Shown in pieces: positions 31,933 through 41,909 of a stretch of 59,687 bases of DNA; position 1 is the stretch's first letter, and every line of letters begins with the position of its first letter. The position numbers and the translations under genes are program-made. The stretch is from Enterobacter sp. ENT03 (lineage in GTDB: Bacteria > Pseudomonadota > Gammaproteobacteria > Enterobacterales > Enterobacteriaceae). The stretch covers positions 1 to 59,687 of the forward strand of contig NZ_JAHUXA010000022.1 in NCBI RefSeq assembly GCF_019218745.1. The letters are read 5' to 3'. The notes under the pieces were generated by a model that worked only from the letters and a program-made list of their open reading frames with translations, was not told where the DNA came from and did no database searches.

Positions 31933-32721
31933 ATGTCAGTACCGCGTATGCCAGCACTATTTTTAGGCCACGGCAGCCCGATGAATGTTCTTGAAGATAA
32001 CATTTACACCCGCGCCTGGCAGCAGCTTGGCGAGACGTTGCCGCGTCCGAAAGCCATTGTAGTGATCTCCGCCCACTGGTTTACCCGCGGCACCGGGGTC
32101 ACTGCTATGGCGGAGCCAAAAACTATTCATGATTTCGGTGGTTTTCCGCAGGCGCTGTATGACACGCATTATCCGGCGCCTGGTTCACCTGAACTGGCGC
32201 AGCAGCTGGTCGATCTCCTGGCGCCGGTACCGGTGACACTGGATCAGGAAGCCTGGGGTTTTGACCACGGCTCCTGGGGCGTACTGATCAAGATGTACCC
32301 GAATGCGGATATTCCCATGGTGCAGCTCAGCCTCGACAGCACTAAGTCTGCGGCCTGGCATTACGAGTTGGGGCGCAAGCTTGCCACGCTGCGCGACCAG
32401 GGCATCATGCTTATCGCCAGCGGCAACGTGGTGCACAACCTGCGCACGGCGCGCTGGCACGGTGATAGCACGCCTTACCTGTGGGCCGTCTCATTTAACG
32501 ATTATGTGAAGGATAACCTGACCTGGAAGGGGCCGACGGAGCAACATCCGCTGGTGAATTACCTCGATCACGAAGGCGGTTCGCTGTCGAATCCGACGCC
32601 GGATCACTTCCTGCCACTGCTCTACGTGCTGGGTGCGTGGGACGGACAGGAGCCGGTAACCATTCCGGTGGAAGGTCTGGAGATGGGGTCGTTGAGTATG
32701 CTGTCGGTTCAGATTGGGTAA
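31933..32721 (+). CDS. ygiD: 4,5-DOPA dioxygenase extradiol (YgiD)
   Basis: A LigB-type ring-cleaving dioxygenase; the E. coli protein opens L-DOPA. The N-terminal LFLGHGSPMNVLEDN and the later SAHWFTRG and FDHGSWGVL contain the metal-ligand histidines. The ATG at 31933 is eight bases after AAGGAT and gives the E. coli length of 262; an ATG two codons earlier is too close to the ribosome-binding site. It is divergent from zupT as in E. coli. Confidence 0.93.
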   Translation: MSVPRMPALFLGHGSPMNVLEDNIYTRAWQQLGETLPRPKAIVVISAHWFTRGTGVTAMAEPKTIHDFGGFPQALYDTHYPAPGSPELAQQLVDLLAPVPVTLDQEAWGFDHGSWGVLIKMYPNADIPMVQLSLDSTKSAAWHYELGRKLATLRDQGIMLIASGNVVHNLRTARWHGDSTPYLWAVSFNDYVKDNLTWKGPTEQHPLVNYLDHEGGSLSNPTPDHFLPLLYVLGAWDGQEPVTIPVEGLEMGSLSMLSVQIG

Positions 32722-32723
32722 AC

Positions 32724-32763
32724 AAAAAACCCGGTAAACAGAACGTTACCGGGTTTTATTTTA
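32724..32763. terminator. Bidirectional terminator between ygiD and ygiC
   Basis: AAAACCCGGTAA and TTACCGGGTTTT form a long stem around ACAGAACG, with A- and T-runs on the two sides. Confidence 0.9.
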
Positions 32764-33921
32764 TTCCACGAAGATATGTGGATAGAAGCGCGACAGATCC
32801 TGGGTGATCAGCGCCCGATCTTCACGAATGCCGATCCCGGCGGGTTGATCGTTGATAAGCCAGCTGCCGATAAGCACGTAGCTGTCGCCGAATTTCGGCA
32901 GCGGGCAGAACTCCTGCACAATCATGCCTTCTTCGCCGTACGGGCCTTCGGCCTGCTCAATGGTTTTGCCGTTTTCAATGATCGACACGTTAGCGCCTTC
33001 GCGCGAGAAAATCGGCTTCACCACGTACTTTTCAGGCGTGGGGTGATCGTCTTCGGCAAACCAGGCAGGCAGCAGGTTCGGATGATCCGGGAACATCTCC
33101 CACAGCATCGGTAATAGCGCCTTATTGGAAATAATGCTTTTCCACGCCGGCTCCAGCCAGCGCACGCCCGCGTCTTCCAGCTTGGTGGAGAACATCTCGC
33201 GCAGCATATATTCCCACGGATAGAGCTTGAACAGATTGCTGATCACCTGATCCTGCAAATCGCTGAACTGGCCCTTTTCGCCGAGACCAATATCTTCGAT
33301 AAACAGGAATTCAGTGGCGATGCCGGCTTCGGCGGCGCAATCCTGTAAATATTGCACGGTACCGCGATCTTCAACGGTATCGCGGCAGCAGGCCATGTGC
33401 AGCAGGTTAAAACCGAACTGTTCACGCAGCTCGCCAAAGCGATCGATGAGCTTTTCCTGCAGGCTGTTGAACTGGTCACTACCAGCGGGCAGATTGCCGG
33501 CATTAAGCTGATCTTCAAGCCACAGCCACTGGAAAAACGCGGCTTCATACAGCGAGGTCGGCGTATCGGCGTTGTTCTCCAGCAGCTTCGGTTCACCCAC
33601 ACCATCCCACGCCAGGTCGAGGCGGGAATAGAGCGACGGCTGTTGCGTCTGCCAGGACTGACGCACAAAGCCCCAGGTATGTTTAGGAATGCGGAATTTG
33701 GTCATCAGCGCATCGCTGGCGATCACCTTTTCCACCACCTTCAGGCACATCTGATGCAGCTCTGCCGTTACGTCTTCCAGTTTTTCAACCTGCGCCAGGG
33801 TGAGCTTGTAGTAGGCGTCTTCACACCAGTACGGCTCGCCATACATGGTGTGAAAATTAAAGCCGTATTCCGTGGCTTTTTCGCGCCAGTCCGGGCGCTC
33901 AACAATACTGATTCTTTCCAT
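32761..33921 (-). CDS. ygiC: ATP-grasp protein YgiC (glutathionylspermidine synthase-like)
   Basis: A 386-residue cytosolic protein homologous to the synthetase half of glutathionylspermidine synthase. Conserved ATP-grasp stretches are [34 protein letters not shown] and [20 protein letters not shown]. The reaction of YgiC itself is not defined. It is directly downstream of ygiB (5-bp gap) and tolC, and tolC-ygiBC form an operon in E. coli. Confidence 0.92.
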   Translation of the reverse strand: MERISIVERPDWREKATEYGFNFHTMYGEPYWCEDAYYKLTLAQVEKLEDVTAELHQMCLKVVEKVIASDALMTKFRIPKHTWGFVRQSWQTQQPSLYSRLDLAWDGVGEPKLLENNADTPTSLYEAAFFQWLWLEDQLNAGNLPAGSDQFNSLQEKLIDRFGELREQFGFNLLHMACCRDTVEDRGTVQYLQDCAAEAGIATEFLFIEDIGLGEKGQFSDLQDQVISNLFKLYPWEYMLREMFSTKLEDAGVRWLEPAWKSIISNKALLPMLWEMFPDHPNLLPAWFAEDDHPTPEKYVVKPIFSREGANVSIIENGKTIEQAEGPYGEEGMIVQEFCPLPKFGDSYVLIGSWLINDQPAGIGIREDRALITQDLSRFYPHIFVE

Positions 33922-33926
33922 GCGTA

Positions 33927-34595
33927 TCAGCCGCCCATTGAGCGTGAAGAGGTGCCAGCAGCGCTACGTTGCATGGTGGATTGTTTCGCGACCGATTCCC
34001 CGAAGCCGCCACGGGTCACCGTGGAGGTGGTGGCTGGTTTAGGTGCCAGCGCGGTTTTCGGGACGGTGGCAGTACGGCCTGGCTGTGCGGCGCCATAGCC
34101 TTTGCCTGAGGCATCGGTGTACTGGCCATAAGCCGGGCTGGCCGGGTTACGGGAGGTGAACAGCGGTTGCTGAGCAAAGCCTGCGCCGCCGCCCATCATA
34201 CGGCCCATCATATAACCCGCCATCAGCGGCATCCAGAAGCTACCGCTTTGTTGTGTTTGCGCCTGGTTTTCCGGTGCTAAACCGGCCTGAGCAGGGGCCT
34301 GCTGGCACTGGCCTTCGCCAAATTCAGCCACACAGTCTTCGCGCGTGGCGTATTTCGGCGCAGTACGTTCAGCTTCTTTCTTGGCGTTATTAAAGGCCGT
34401 GGTACATTCCGCGCTTTTGCCAGGATTGGCGCTGGTGCAGTCGTCCGCGTTTTGATACATGGATACCGTTTCGTCGCTTTGTTCGCAGCCTGCCAGCATA
34501 AACACAGCAGTGACAGCAAAGGCGACCGGCGTCAGGTGGCGTGCGCTCCAGCTTTTGCGGAACGTCGCATGATTAATCGTTTTTGTCCGTTTCAT
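33927..34595 (-). CDS. ygiB: DUF1190 lipoprotein YgiB
   Basis: A 222-residue secreted lipoprotein. A basic N-terminus and hydrophobic stretch end in the lipobox LAGC (Cys about 37). The mature part has [17 protein letters not shown], a Gly/Met patch ([12 protein letters not shown]) and a Ser/Thr/Gly-rich tail. Function unknown; it is in the tolC-ygiB-ygiC unit, implying an envelope role. Confidence 0.92.
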   Translation of the reverse strand: MKRTKTINHATFRKSWSARHLTPVAFAVTAVFMLAGCEQSDETVSMYQNADDCTSANPGKSAECTTAFNNAKKEAERTAPKYATREDCVAEFGEGQCQQAPAQAGLAPENQAQTQQSGSFWMPLMAGYMMGRMMGGGAGFAQQPLFTSRNPASPAYGQYTDASGKGYGAAQPGRTATVPKTALAPKPATTSTVTRGGFGESVAKQSTMQRSAAGTSSRSMGG

Positions 34596-34754
34596 AGATG
34601 TCTTCCAGAGCCCAGAGTTACAGCAAGGTGAATAGTGCTCAGGATAGAGGATGAGTGGTCGAAAATGAAGCGCGAACAGGTCAGAAGGGGAGTGGAGGGG
34701 TGATCTTTACGTTGTCTTACGTTGAAATGGGGGCTGACGCCCCCATTGCAGAGA

Positions 34755-36230
34755 TTAACGGCTAAATGGATTCGCGCCGTTACGGGAATTGCTGGTGGCG
34801 GCAGGGGCTTCAGCTGTCGTCGCAGATTGCGTATCAGCGGCGATGTTCTGCACACGGGCATCCTGCTGCGGGTTTTCCGGAGCCACGGCTTCAGGCGTGG
34901 TGGAGGTCGGTTTACCCAGCGTGCTGTTCAGCGCCAGCAGATCCTGCTCGTTCAGCGTACCGAGCGCAGATTTGATGTTCAGCTGGTTAATCAGGTAGTT
35001 ATAACGCGCGCTGGAAAGCTGCTGCTTGGCGTTATAGAGCGCCGTGGTGGCATCCAGCACATCCACGATGGTACGTGTACCTACCGAGTAACCCGCTTCA
35101 CTCGCATCCAGAGAACTTTGCGCAGAAACCACGGCCTGCTCATAGGCCTTGATGCTGCTGATGGACGCGTTGATATTGTTAAACGAAGAACGGACGTTCT
35201 GTACTACGCTGCGGTGTGCGGTTTCGAGCTGCTCGCTGGCACCGACAAAGTTGTACTGCGCCTGTTTCACCTGCGAGTTCACCATTCCGCCCTGATACAG
35301 CGGCAGGGAGAAGCTTAAGCCCACTTTGTTCTGGCCGGCATTGCTGTCGTCAAACTGCGCGTTATTGGTTTTCGAACCGCTGTAAGAGGTGTCAGACACA
35401 CCGGTAGAAGCGGTCAAATCCAGCGTCGGCAAATGGCCGTCCTGCGCCTGGCGGATTTGCTCCCGCGCCAGGTCCTGATTCAGACGTGCCTGCAACAGCG
35501 CCAGGTTGCGGCTTTCCGCTTCTTTCAGCAGCGCGTTTACCGGCTGCGGCTTGTTGGTTTTGAAGCTATCAACGTTCAGCGATGCCAGTTCCGGGTAGTA
35601 GTTACCGGTGACCTGACGCAGCTGCTCAACGGCGTTATCCAGATTATTACGCGCGGTAACTTCGTTCGCCAGCACGGTGTCGTACTGTGAACGGGCGTTC
35701 TGCACGTCGGTAATGGCAACCAGGCCGACGTTAAAGCGCTGCGTGGTTTGATCGAGCTGGCGATAGATCGCCTGTTTCTGCGCTTCGGTATAAGAGAGCG
35801 AGTCAATCGCACTCAACACGTTGAAGTAGGCGGTGGCGGTATTCAGGATCAGCGTCTGCTGGTCAGTCTGGAAGGTCACATCCTGGATACCCGCGGCTTT
35901 TTCTTGCAGGGTCAGTGCACGCCACTTTGACATATCAAACAGGGTTTGTGTAAGTTGCAAAGAGGCGCTGGTGGCATTGGAATTCACACCGTTGGTGTCG
36001 CGGAAGCCATTGCTGTAGGTGTAATCCGCACCCAAACCCAGCTGTGGCAGTAACGGGCTGCGTGCTTCGTTAATTTTCTCGAATGCAGCATCACGGTCTG
36101 CCGCAGACCTGCGCAGTTCCGGGTTGCTTAAACGCGCCTGCTTATAAACCTGCAACAGGTTTTCTGCCTGGCTCATGGCGCTGAAACCTGCAAGGCTCAG
36201 GCCGATTAGGATGGGGAGCAATTTCTTCAT
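34755..36230 (-). CDS. tolC: Outer-membrane efflux and secretion channel TolC
   Basis: Trimeric outer-membrane exit duct for RND, ABC and MFS efflux pumps and type I secretion. The signal peptide MKKLLPILIGLSLAGFSAMSQA is followed by NLLQVYKQARLSNPELR. Two repeated halves have typical helical-barrel and strand segments (for example SPLLPQLGLGADYTYSNG). The ATG at 36228-36230 with AAGGA is preferred to one two codons earlier. 491 residues. The C-terminal tail after about 430 is variable and low complexity. ygiB follows. Confidence 0.97.
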   Translation of the reverse strand: MKKLLPILIGLSLAGFSAMSQAENLLQVYKQARLSNPELRRSAADRDAAFEKINEARSPLLPQLGLGADYTYSNGFRDTNGVNSNATSASLQLTQTLFDMSKWRALTLQEKAAGIQDVTFQTDQQTLILNTATAYFNVLSAIDSLSYTEAQKQAIYRQLDQTTQRFNVGLVAITDVQNARSQYDTVLANEVTARNNLDNAVEQLRQVTGNYYPELASLNVDSFKTNKPQPVNALLKEAESRNLALLQARLNQDLAREQIRQAQDGHLPTLDLTASTGVSDTSYSGSKTNNAQFDDSNAGQNKVGLSFSLPLYQGGMVNSQVKQAQYNFVGASEQLETAHRSVVQNVRSSFNNINASISSIKAYEQAVVSAQSSLDASEAGYSVGTRTIVDVLDATTALYNAKQQLSSARYNYLINQLNIKSALGTLNEQDLLALNSTLGKPTSTTPEAVAPENPQQDARVQNIAADTQSATTAEAPAATSNSRNGANPFSR

Positions 36231-36434
36231 TTGCATTCCTTGTTGTGAAGCATGATATAGCGCTGATCAAAGAGTAAAAATAATTGCCGATTCTAGCAGA
36301 GACTACCATGGCAAAAGGTTGGCGTTACGTGCCATCCGGCGTTAATTTGCACCAATCTATCACAAGGTACAGTAAACGGCAGGCATACTGCCTTGAAATC
36401 CACAATTTCATCATTATTCAGGGCGGGATGAATC

Positions 36435-37067
36435 ATGAATAAAGACAAACCAGTTGCCACGACTTTCACCAAAAATGATGTAGAAATTATTGCACGGGAA
36501 AAACTGTACAGTGGTTTTTTTTCGCTCGATTTATACCGTTTTCGTCATCGCCTTTTCAACGGCGAAATGAGCAACGAAGTGCGCCGTGAAATTTTTGAAC
36601 GCGGTCACGCTGCGGTATTGCTACCCTATGACCCAGTGCGCGATGAAATCGTGCTGATCGAACAAATCCGTATCGCCGCGTATGACACTAGCGAAACGCC
36701 CTGGCTGCTGGAGCTGGTGGCCGGTATGATCGAAGAAGGTGAAACCGTCGAGGACGTGGCGCGGCGAGAAGCGGTAGAAGAAGCGGGCCTTGAGGTTGGC
36801 CGCACGAAGAAATTTATGAGCTACCTGGCAAGTCCAGGGGGCACCAGCGAGCGGTTATCGCTGCTGGTTGGTGAAGTGGATGCCACGCAGGCCAAAGGCA
36901 TACATGGTCTGGTGGACGAAAACGAAGATATTCGTGTTCATGTGGTGAGCCGGGAACAGGCTTATCAGTGGGTTGAAGAGGGGAAAATCGACAACGCAGC
37001 ATCTGTCATCGCCTTGCAATGGCTGCAGCTGCATTATGAAGCATTGAGAAAAGAGTGGATAAAATGA
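36435..37067 (+). CDS. nudF: ADP-ribose pyrophosphatase NudF
   Basis: Hydrolyses ADP-ribose to AMP and ribose 5-phosphate. The Nudix box is intact: [20 protein letters not shown] followed by AGLEV. 210 residues, one more than E. coli. It is divergent from tolC and starts the nudF-yqiB-cpdA-yqiA-parE run; its TGA overlaps the yqiB ATG. Confidence 0.96.
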   Translation: MNKDKPVATTFTKNDVEIIAREKLYSGFFSLDLYRFRHRLFNGEMSNEVRREIFERGHAAVLLPYDPVRDEIVLIEQIRIAAYDTSETPWLLELVAGMIEEGETVEDVARREAVEEAGLEVGRTKKFMSYLASPGGTSERLSLLVGEVDATQAKGIHGLVDENEDIRVHVVSREQAYQWVEEGKIDNAASVIALQWLQLHYEALRKEWIK

Positions 37068-37486
37068 AGCGTTACACACCTGACTTTCCTGAGATGATGC
37101 GCCTGTGCGAAACCAACTTCGCGCAGTTGCGACGCCTGTTGCCACGTACTGACGCACCCGGCGAAACAGTGAGCTATCAGGTGGCAAATGCGCAATACCG
37201 GTTAACGATCACCGAGTCCACCCGCTACACTACGCTGGTGGAAATCGAACAAACGGTTCCGGCGATTAGCTACTGGAGCCTGCCGTCACTGACGGTACGT
37301 CTTTATCATGATGCGATGGTCGCTGAAGTGTGTTCAAGCCAGCAGATTTTTCGCTTCAAAGCACGTTATGATTATCCAAACAAAAAGTTGCATCAACGCG
37401 ACGAAAAGCATCAAATTAATCAGTTTTTAGCCGACTGGCTGCGGTACTGTTTAGCACATGGAGCAATGGCGATTCCGGTTTGTTAG
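37064..37486 (+). CDS. yqiB: DUF1249 protein YqiB
   Basis: A 140-residue cytosolic protein nearly identical to E. coli YqiB ([19 protein letters not shown]), with the conserved ending [20 protein letters not shown]. Its ATG overlaps the nudF stop (ATGA), so translation is coupled. Function not established. Confidence 0.93.
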   Translation: MKRYTPDFPEMMRLCETNFAQLRRLLPRTDAPGETVSYQVANAQYRLTITESTRYTTLVEIEQTVPAISYWSLPSLTVRLYHDAMVAEVCSSQQIFRFKARYDYPNKKLHQRDEKHQINQFLADWLRYCLAHGAMAIPVC

Positions 37487-37510
37487 CGTCGTGAAACCTA
37501 AGGACACCAT

Positions 37511-38338
37511 TTGGAAAGCCTGTTAAATCTGGGGCTGGCTGGTGAGGCCAACATCAGGATCTTACAAATAACCGATACTCACCTGTTTGCTGAGAAGCAT
37601 GAAACGCTATTGGGCGTGAATACCTGGGAGAGCTATCGTGCGGTGTTGGACGCTATTCATGCCCAACAGCGCGAATGCGATCTTATCGTCGCCACTGGCG
37701 ATCTGTCGCAGGATCACACCGCTGCGGCCTATCAGCACTTTGCTGATGGCATCGCAAGCTTTGATGCGCCCTGCGTATGGTTGCCGGGAAATCACGATTT
37801 TCAGCCCGCCATGTACAGCACTCTTCAGGATGCGGGTATTTCCCCGTCTAAGCGTGTTTTTGCCGGCGATCGCTGGCAAATCTTGCTGCTCGACAGCCAG
37901 GTGTTTGGCGTGCCGCACGGCGAGCTGAGCGAATTTCAGCTCGACTGGCTGGAGCGCAAGCTGGCGGACGCGCCTGACCGTCATACGCTGCTGTTGCTGC
38001 ACCATCATCCGCTACCGGCGGGATGTGGCTGGCTGGATCAGCACAGCCTGCGTAACGCGCAGGAGCTGGACAACGTGCTGGTGCGCTACCCTCAGGTTAA
38101 GTATCTGTTATGCGGTCATATCCATCAGGAACAAAATCTGGACTGGAACGGTCGCCGTCTGCTCGCCACACCGTCAACCTGCGTACAGTTTAAGCCGCAC
38201 TGTTCCAACTTCACGCTGGATACCGCCGCGCCCGGTTGGCGCTGGCTGGAGCTGCGTGCTGACGGGACGCTGCACACGGAAGTCTGCCGCCTGCAAAGTA
38301 CGCAGTTCCGTCCTGATACCGGTTCAGAAGGCTACTGA
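37511..38338 (+). CDS. cpdA: 3',5'-cyclic-AMP phosphodiesterase CpdA
   Basis: A class III phosphodiesterase that hydrolyses cAMP. It is a metallophosphoesterase with [30 protein letters not shown] and CGHIHQE metal-ligand motifs in order. The start is the TTG at 37511, as in E. coli, after AAGGA; length 275. Its TGA overlaps the yqiA ATG. Confidence 0.96.
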   Translation: MESLLNLGLAGEANIRILQITDTHLFAEKHETLLGVNTWESYRAVLDAIHAQQRECDLIVATGDLSQDHTAAAYQHFADGIASFDAPCVWLPGNHDFQPAMYSTLQDAGISPSKRVFAGDRWQILLLDSQVFGVPHGELSEFQLDWLERKLADAPDRHTLLLLHHHPLPAGCGWLDQHSLRNAQELDNVLVRYPQVKYLLCGHIHQEQNLDWNGRRLLATPSTCVQFKPHCSNFTLDTAAPGWRWLELRADGTLHTEVCRLQSTQFRPDTGSEGY

Positions 38339-38913
38339 TGTCTACGCTCCTTTATTTGCATGGCTTTAACAGCTCACCGCGTTCGGCGAAAGCCACCCAG
38401 TTTCAGCAGTGGCTGGCCCGGCATCATCCGCAGATCAACATGGTGATCCCGCAACTGCCCCCCTACCCTGGCGACGCCGCAGAACTTCTGGAAACGCTGG
38501 TGCTCAGACACGGCGGTGAACCGCTTGGTATTGTCGGCTCGTCGTTAGGCGGCTATTACGCCACCTGGCTGTCGCAATGCTTTATGCTGCCTGCCGTGGT
38601 AGTGAACCCGGCGGTGCGGCCCTTTGAATTACTGCGGGATTTTTTAGGGCAGAACGAGAACCCCTACACCGGTCAGCAATATGTGCTAGAGTCTCGCCAT
38701 ATTTACGATCTTAAAGTCATGCAGATTGACCCGCTGGAAGCGCCGGATTTACTCTGGCTGTTGCAGCAAACGGGCGATGAAGTGCTGGATTACCGCCAGG
38801 CCGTCGCGTATTACGCGTCATGCCGCCAGACAGTTATCGATGGCGGAAACCATGCCTTTGTGGGCTTTGACGATCATTTCACACAGATTATCGATTTCCT
38901 CGGACTGCATTAA
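38338..38913 (+). CDS. yqiA: Esterase YqiA
   Basis: An alpha/beta-hydrolase of 191 residues. [19 protein letters not shown] holds the oxyanion-hole [15 protein letters not shown] the GxSxG nucleophile (Ser), and [10 protein letters not shown] the catalytic histidine. E. coli YqiA has palmitoyl-CoA and p-nitrophenyl ester hydrolase activity. The ATG overlaps the cpdA stop. Confidence 0.94.
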   Translation: MSTLLYLHGFNSSPRSAKATQFQQWLARHHPQINMVIPQLPPYPGDAAELLETLVLRHGGEPLGIVGSSLGGYYATWLSQCFMLPAVVVNPAVRPFELLRDFLGQNENPYTGQQYVLESRHIYDLKVMQIDPLEAPDLLWLLQQTGDEVLDYRQAVAYYASCRQTVIDGGNHAFVGFDDHFTQIIDFLGLH

Positions 38914-38954
38914 GTCTGTCGGGAAACGATGCGATCACAATCTACGAACAAACC

Positions 38955-40847
38955 ATGACGCAATCCTATAACGCTGATGCCATTGAGGTACTGACCGGGC
39001 TTGAGCCGGTTCGCCGCCGTCCGGGGATGTATACCGACACCACCCGCCCTAACCATCTGGGCCAGGAAGTTATTGATAACAGCGTGGATGAAGCGCTGGC
39101 AGGTCACGCGAAGCGCGTGGATGTCATTCTGCATGCCGATCAGTCGCTGGAAGTTATCGATGATGGCCGCGGCATGCCGGTGGATATTCACCCGGAAGAG
39201 GGCGTTCCGGCAGTGGAACTGATCCTCTGCCGTCTGCACGCGGGCGGTAAATTCTCCAACAAAAACTATCAGTTCTCCGGCGGCCTGCACGGCGTAGGGA
39301 TCTCCGTCGTCAACGCCCTTTCCCGGCGCGTGGAAGTGAACGTGCGCCGCGACGGCAAAATTTACAACATCGCTTTTGAAAACGGCGAGAAGGTCAAAGA
39401 ACTGGACGTGACCGGCACCTGCGCGAAGCGCAACACCGGCACCAGCGTCCACTTCTGGCCGGATGAAAGCTTCTTCGACAGCCCGCGTTTCTCGGTATCA
39501 CGTTTGACGCACGTGCTGAAAGCCAAGGCGGTGCTCTGCCCTGGCGTGGAAATCACGTTCAAAGATGAAGTGAATGGCAGCGAGCAGCGCTGGTGCTATG
39601 CCGACGGACTTACCGACTACCTGGGCGAAGCGGTAAATGGCCTGCCCACACTGCCGGAAACGCCTTTTGTCGGTAGCTTTGCCGGTGATGTGGAAGCGGT
39701 GGACTGGGCGCTGCTGTGGCTGCCGGAAGGCGGCGAGCTGCTGACTGAAAGCTACGTCAACCTGATCCCCACCATGCAGGGCGGCACACACGTTAACGGC
39801 CTGCGTCAGGGTCTGCTGGATGCGATGCGTGAATTCTGCGAATACCGCAATATTCTGCCGCGCGGCGTGAAGCTGTCGGCGGAAGACATCTGGGATCGCT
39901 GCGCTTACGTGCTGTCGGTCAAAATGCAGGATCCGCAGTTCGCCGGGCAGACCAAAGAGCGCCTCTCTTCACGTCAGTGCGCGGCCTTCGTGTCCGGCGT
40001 GGTGAAAGATGCCTTTACTCTGTGGCTGAACCAGAACGTCCAGTCGGCAGAAATGCTGGCGGAAATGGCGATTTCCAGCGCCCAGCGCCGTATGCGCGCC
40101 GCCAAGAAAGTGGTACGTAAAAAGCTCACCAGCGGCCCGGCACTGCCTGGCAAACTGGCGGACTGTACCGCGCAGGATCTGAACCGTACCGAACTGTTCC
40201 TCGTGGAAGGGGACTCGGCGGGCGGCTCAGCCAAACAGGCGCGCGATCGTGAATTCCAGGCGATCATGCCGCTGAAAGGTAAGATCCTTAACACCTGGGA
40301 AGTCTCGTCGGATGAAGTGCTGGCCTCTCAGGAAGTGCACGACATTTCGGTGGCGATCGGTATCGATCCGGACAGCGAAGATTTAACCCAGCTGCGCTAC
40401 GGCAAGATCTGCATCCTCGCGGATGCGGATTCTGACGGCCTGCACATCGCCACGCTGCTGTGCGCGCTGTTTGTGAAGCACTTCCGCACCCTGGTCAAGC
40501 ACGGGCACGTCTATGTGGCGCTGCCGCCGCTGTACCGTATCGATCTCGGTAAAGAGGTGTACTACGCGCTGACCGAAGAGGAAAAAGCGGGTGTGCTGGA
40601 ACAGCTCAAGCGCAAAAAGGGCAAACCGAACGTCCAGCGCTTTAAAGGCCTTGGCGAGATGAACCCGATGCAGCTGCGCGAAACCACGCTCGATCCCAAT
40701 ACGCGCCGCCTGGTACAGCTGACCATCAGCGACGAAGACGATCAGCGTACTAACGCGATGATGGATATGCTTCTGGCGAAAAAACGCTCCGAAGATCGCC
40801 GCAACTGGTTGCAGGAAAAAGGCGACCTCGCCGAACTCGACGGCTAA
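38955..40847 (+). CDS. parE: DNA topoisomerase IV subunit B (ParE)
   Basis: ATPase subunit of topoisomerase IV, which decatenates daughter chromosomes with ParC. The GHKL ATPase has VIDNSVDEALAG and DDGRGMPVD. The TOPRIM domain has LFLVEGDSAGGSAKQARDRE and ILADADSDG. 630 residues, as in E. coli. I see no obvious change in the EGDSAGGSAK quinolone-pocket segment. A strong terminator follows. Confidence 0.97.
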   Translation: MTQSYNADAIEVLTGLEPVRRRPGMYTDTTRPNHLGQEVIDNSVDEALAGHAKRVDVILHADQSLEVIDDGRGMPVDIHPEEGVPAVELILCRLHAGGKFSNKNYQFSGGLHGVGISVVNALSRRVEVNVRRDGKIYNIAFENGEKVKELDVTGTCAKRNTGTSVHFWPDESFFDSPRFSVSRLTHVLKAKAVLCPGVEITFKDEVNGSEQRWCYADGLTDYLGEAVNGLPTLPETPFVGSFAGDVEAVDWALLWLPEGGELLTESYVNLIPTMQGGTHVNGLRQGLLDAMREFCEYRNILPRGVKLSAEDIWDRCAYVLSVKMQDPQFAGQTKERLSSRQCAAFVSGVVKDAFTLWLNQNVQSAEMLAEMAISSAQRRMRAAKKVVRKKLTSGPALPGKLADCTAQDLNRTELFLVEGDSAGGSAKQARDREFQAIMPLKGKILNTWEVSSDEVLASQEVHDISVAIGIDPDSEDLTQLRYGKICILADADSDGLHIATLLCALFVKHFRTLVKHGHVYVALPPLYRIDLGKEVYYALTEEEKAGVLEQLKRKKGKPNVQRFKGLGEMNPMQLRETTLDPNTRRLVQLTISDEDDQRTNAMMDMLLAKKRSEDRRNWLQEKGDLAELDG

Positions 40848-40857
40848 CCCTGTCCCT

Positions 40858-40895
40858 GAAGCCGCTTTCACGCAGAACGTGGAAGCGGCTTTTCT
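40858..40895 (+). terminator. parE terminator overlapping the end of the araC-type gene
   Basis: GAAGCCGCTTTCACG pairs with CGTGGAAGCGGCTT around CAGAA and is followed by TTCTGTTTT. The hairpin overlaps the last codons and stop (from 40868) of the convergent AraC-type gene, so part of the terminator is also coding sequence. Confidence 0.85.
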
Positions 40896-41743
40896 GTTTT
40901 ATGCGTCTTCCGGTACTGCAATGGCGTTTCGCCAATTCCTTTCTTAAACGCGCTGATAAAATAGGTCACATCGGAAAAACCGACCACCGCCGCCACCTCG
41001 CTGACGCTCAGCGGGCTATGCAGTAGCGCCTCACAGGCTTTGCGCAGGCGAATAGTATTCAGGTACTGGTGCAGATGCTCCCCGGTTTCCAGATGAAAAC
41101 GGCGCGACAGATAGCTGCGCGATTTCCCCAGCTCCTGCGCCAGCGTGTCGAGACTGAATTTTTGCTTATAGTTCTCCTCCAGCCAGAACATCACCTGCGT
41201 CGCCAGGCTCTGACGATGATCCGACGGCGCCGCGTTATCGTCCGGCAGCATACTGAACAGGGACAGCAACAGGCAGGCGACCTGCTCCGCATTCAGCGGC
41301 GCGCTGGCGGCGAGACGAGCGTACAGGCTGAACAGATTATCGAGATGGGCGTGCTGGGCGGAAGCGTCCACCACCAGCGCCGGGCCGCCGCGCGTCGACA
41401 GCTTGTGCAGACGCTGCTGATTTTGCGGGAAATCGCGCAAAATTTTCAGCACCGCATGGTGATCGACATGAATAATGGTGCGGCGATAACAGTCCTGCGC
41501 CTGCTCATCGACCATCACCTTGTGCAGCGTAAAGGGCGGGAAAATAAACAGCCGCCCTGGCCGCATGGTGTACTGCCGGTTATCGACAATGGCGATGCCG
41601 TAGCCTTCCTCGACATACAGCACTTCAAGACATTGATGCCAGTGATGGTAACGCACCGTGTTCGCGAACAAACGGCTGAATGACACGATGGCATCGTTAA
41701 GCGTGATTAACTCCAGCCGGTCCGACGGCAACATTTCTGTCAT
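40868..41743 (-). CDS. AraC-family transcriptional regulator
   Basis: A 291-residue regulator with an N-terminal cupin sensor (HHWHQCLEVLYVEEGYGIAI, RPGRLFIFPPFTLHKV). The C-terminal double helix-turn-helix reads SLDTLAQELGKSRSYLSRRF and SVSEVAAVVGFSDVTYFISA. It is divergent from the DUF2264-symporter-GH88 operon and most likely controls it, responding to an oligosaccharide or uronate. An ATG three codons in is an alternative start. E. coli K-12 has nothing homologous between parE and ygiN. Confidence 0.88.
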   Translation of the reverse strand: MTEMLPSDRLELITLNDAIVSFSRLFANTVRYHHWHQCLEVLYVEEGYGIAIVDNRQYTMRPGRLFIFPPFTLHKVMVDEQAQDCYRRTIIHVDHHAVLKILRDFPQNQQRLHKLSTRGGPALVVDASAQHAHLDNLFSLYARLAASAPLNAEQVACLLLSLFSMLPDDNAAPSDHRQSLATQVMFWLEENYKQKFSLDTLAQELGKSRSYLSRRFHLETGEHLHQYLNTIRLRKACEALLHSPLSVSEVAAVVGFSDVTYFISAFKKGIGETPLQYRKTHKTEKPLPRSA

Positions 41744-41837
41744 GGTGCAATATTTCTCAACTTTTTCCGCGCTAAATCCATTTATAAACCCTTTTTTTAA
41801 ATTTTCTTAACAGCCAGTTCAAAAGAGTTTTGCAGGT

Positions 41838-41866
41838 GTGACAGAGCTAACATTTCTGGCTGTCAC
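41838..41866. promoter_or_regulatory. Inverted repeat in the AraC-type/DUF2264 divergent promoter
   Basis: GTGACAG (41838-41844) and CTGTCAC (41860-41866) are perfect 7-bp inverted arms separated by 15 bp, 44 bp before the DUF2264 gene. The left arm is within TGTGACAGAGCTAACA, which also half-matches a CRP site. It is a candidate regulator or CRP binding site. Confidence 0.5.
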
Positions 41867-41909
41867 CCATTCACTATGCTTGTGCCACTTGATTGTGAGA
41901 GGCAGATCC

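Noticed and set aside
36340-36375. Mar/Sox/Rob box upstream of tolC
   Set aside because: TTTGCACCAATCTATCACAA resembles the marbox GCAC half, but the second half matches poorly, so I did not list it.
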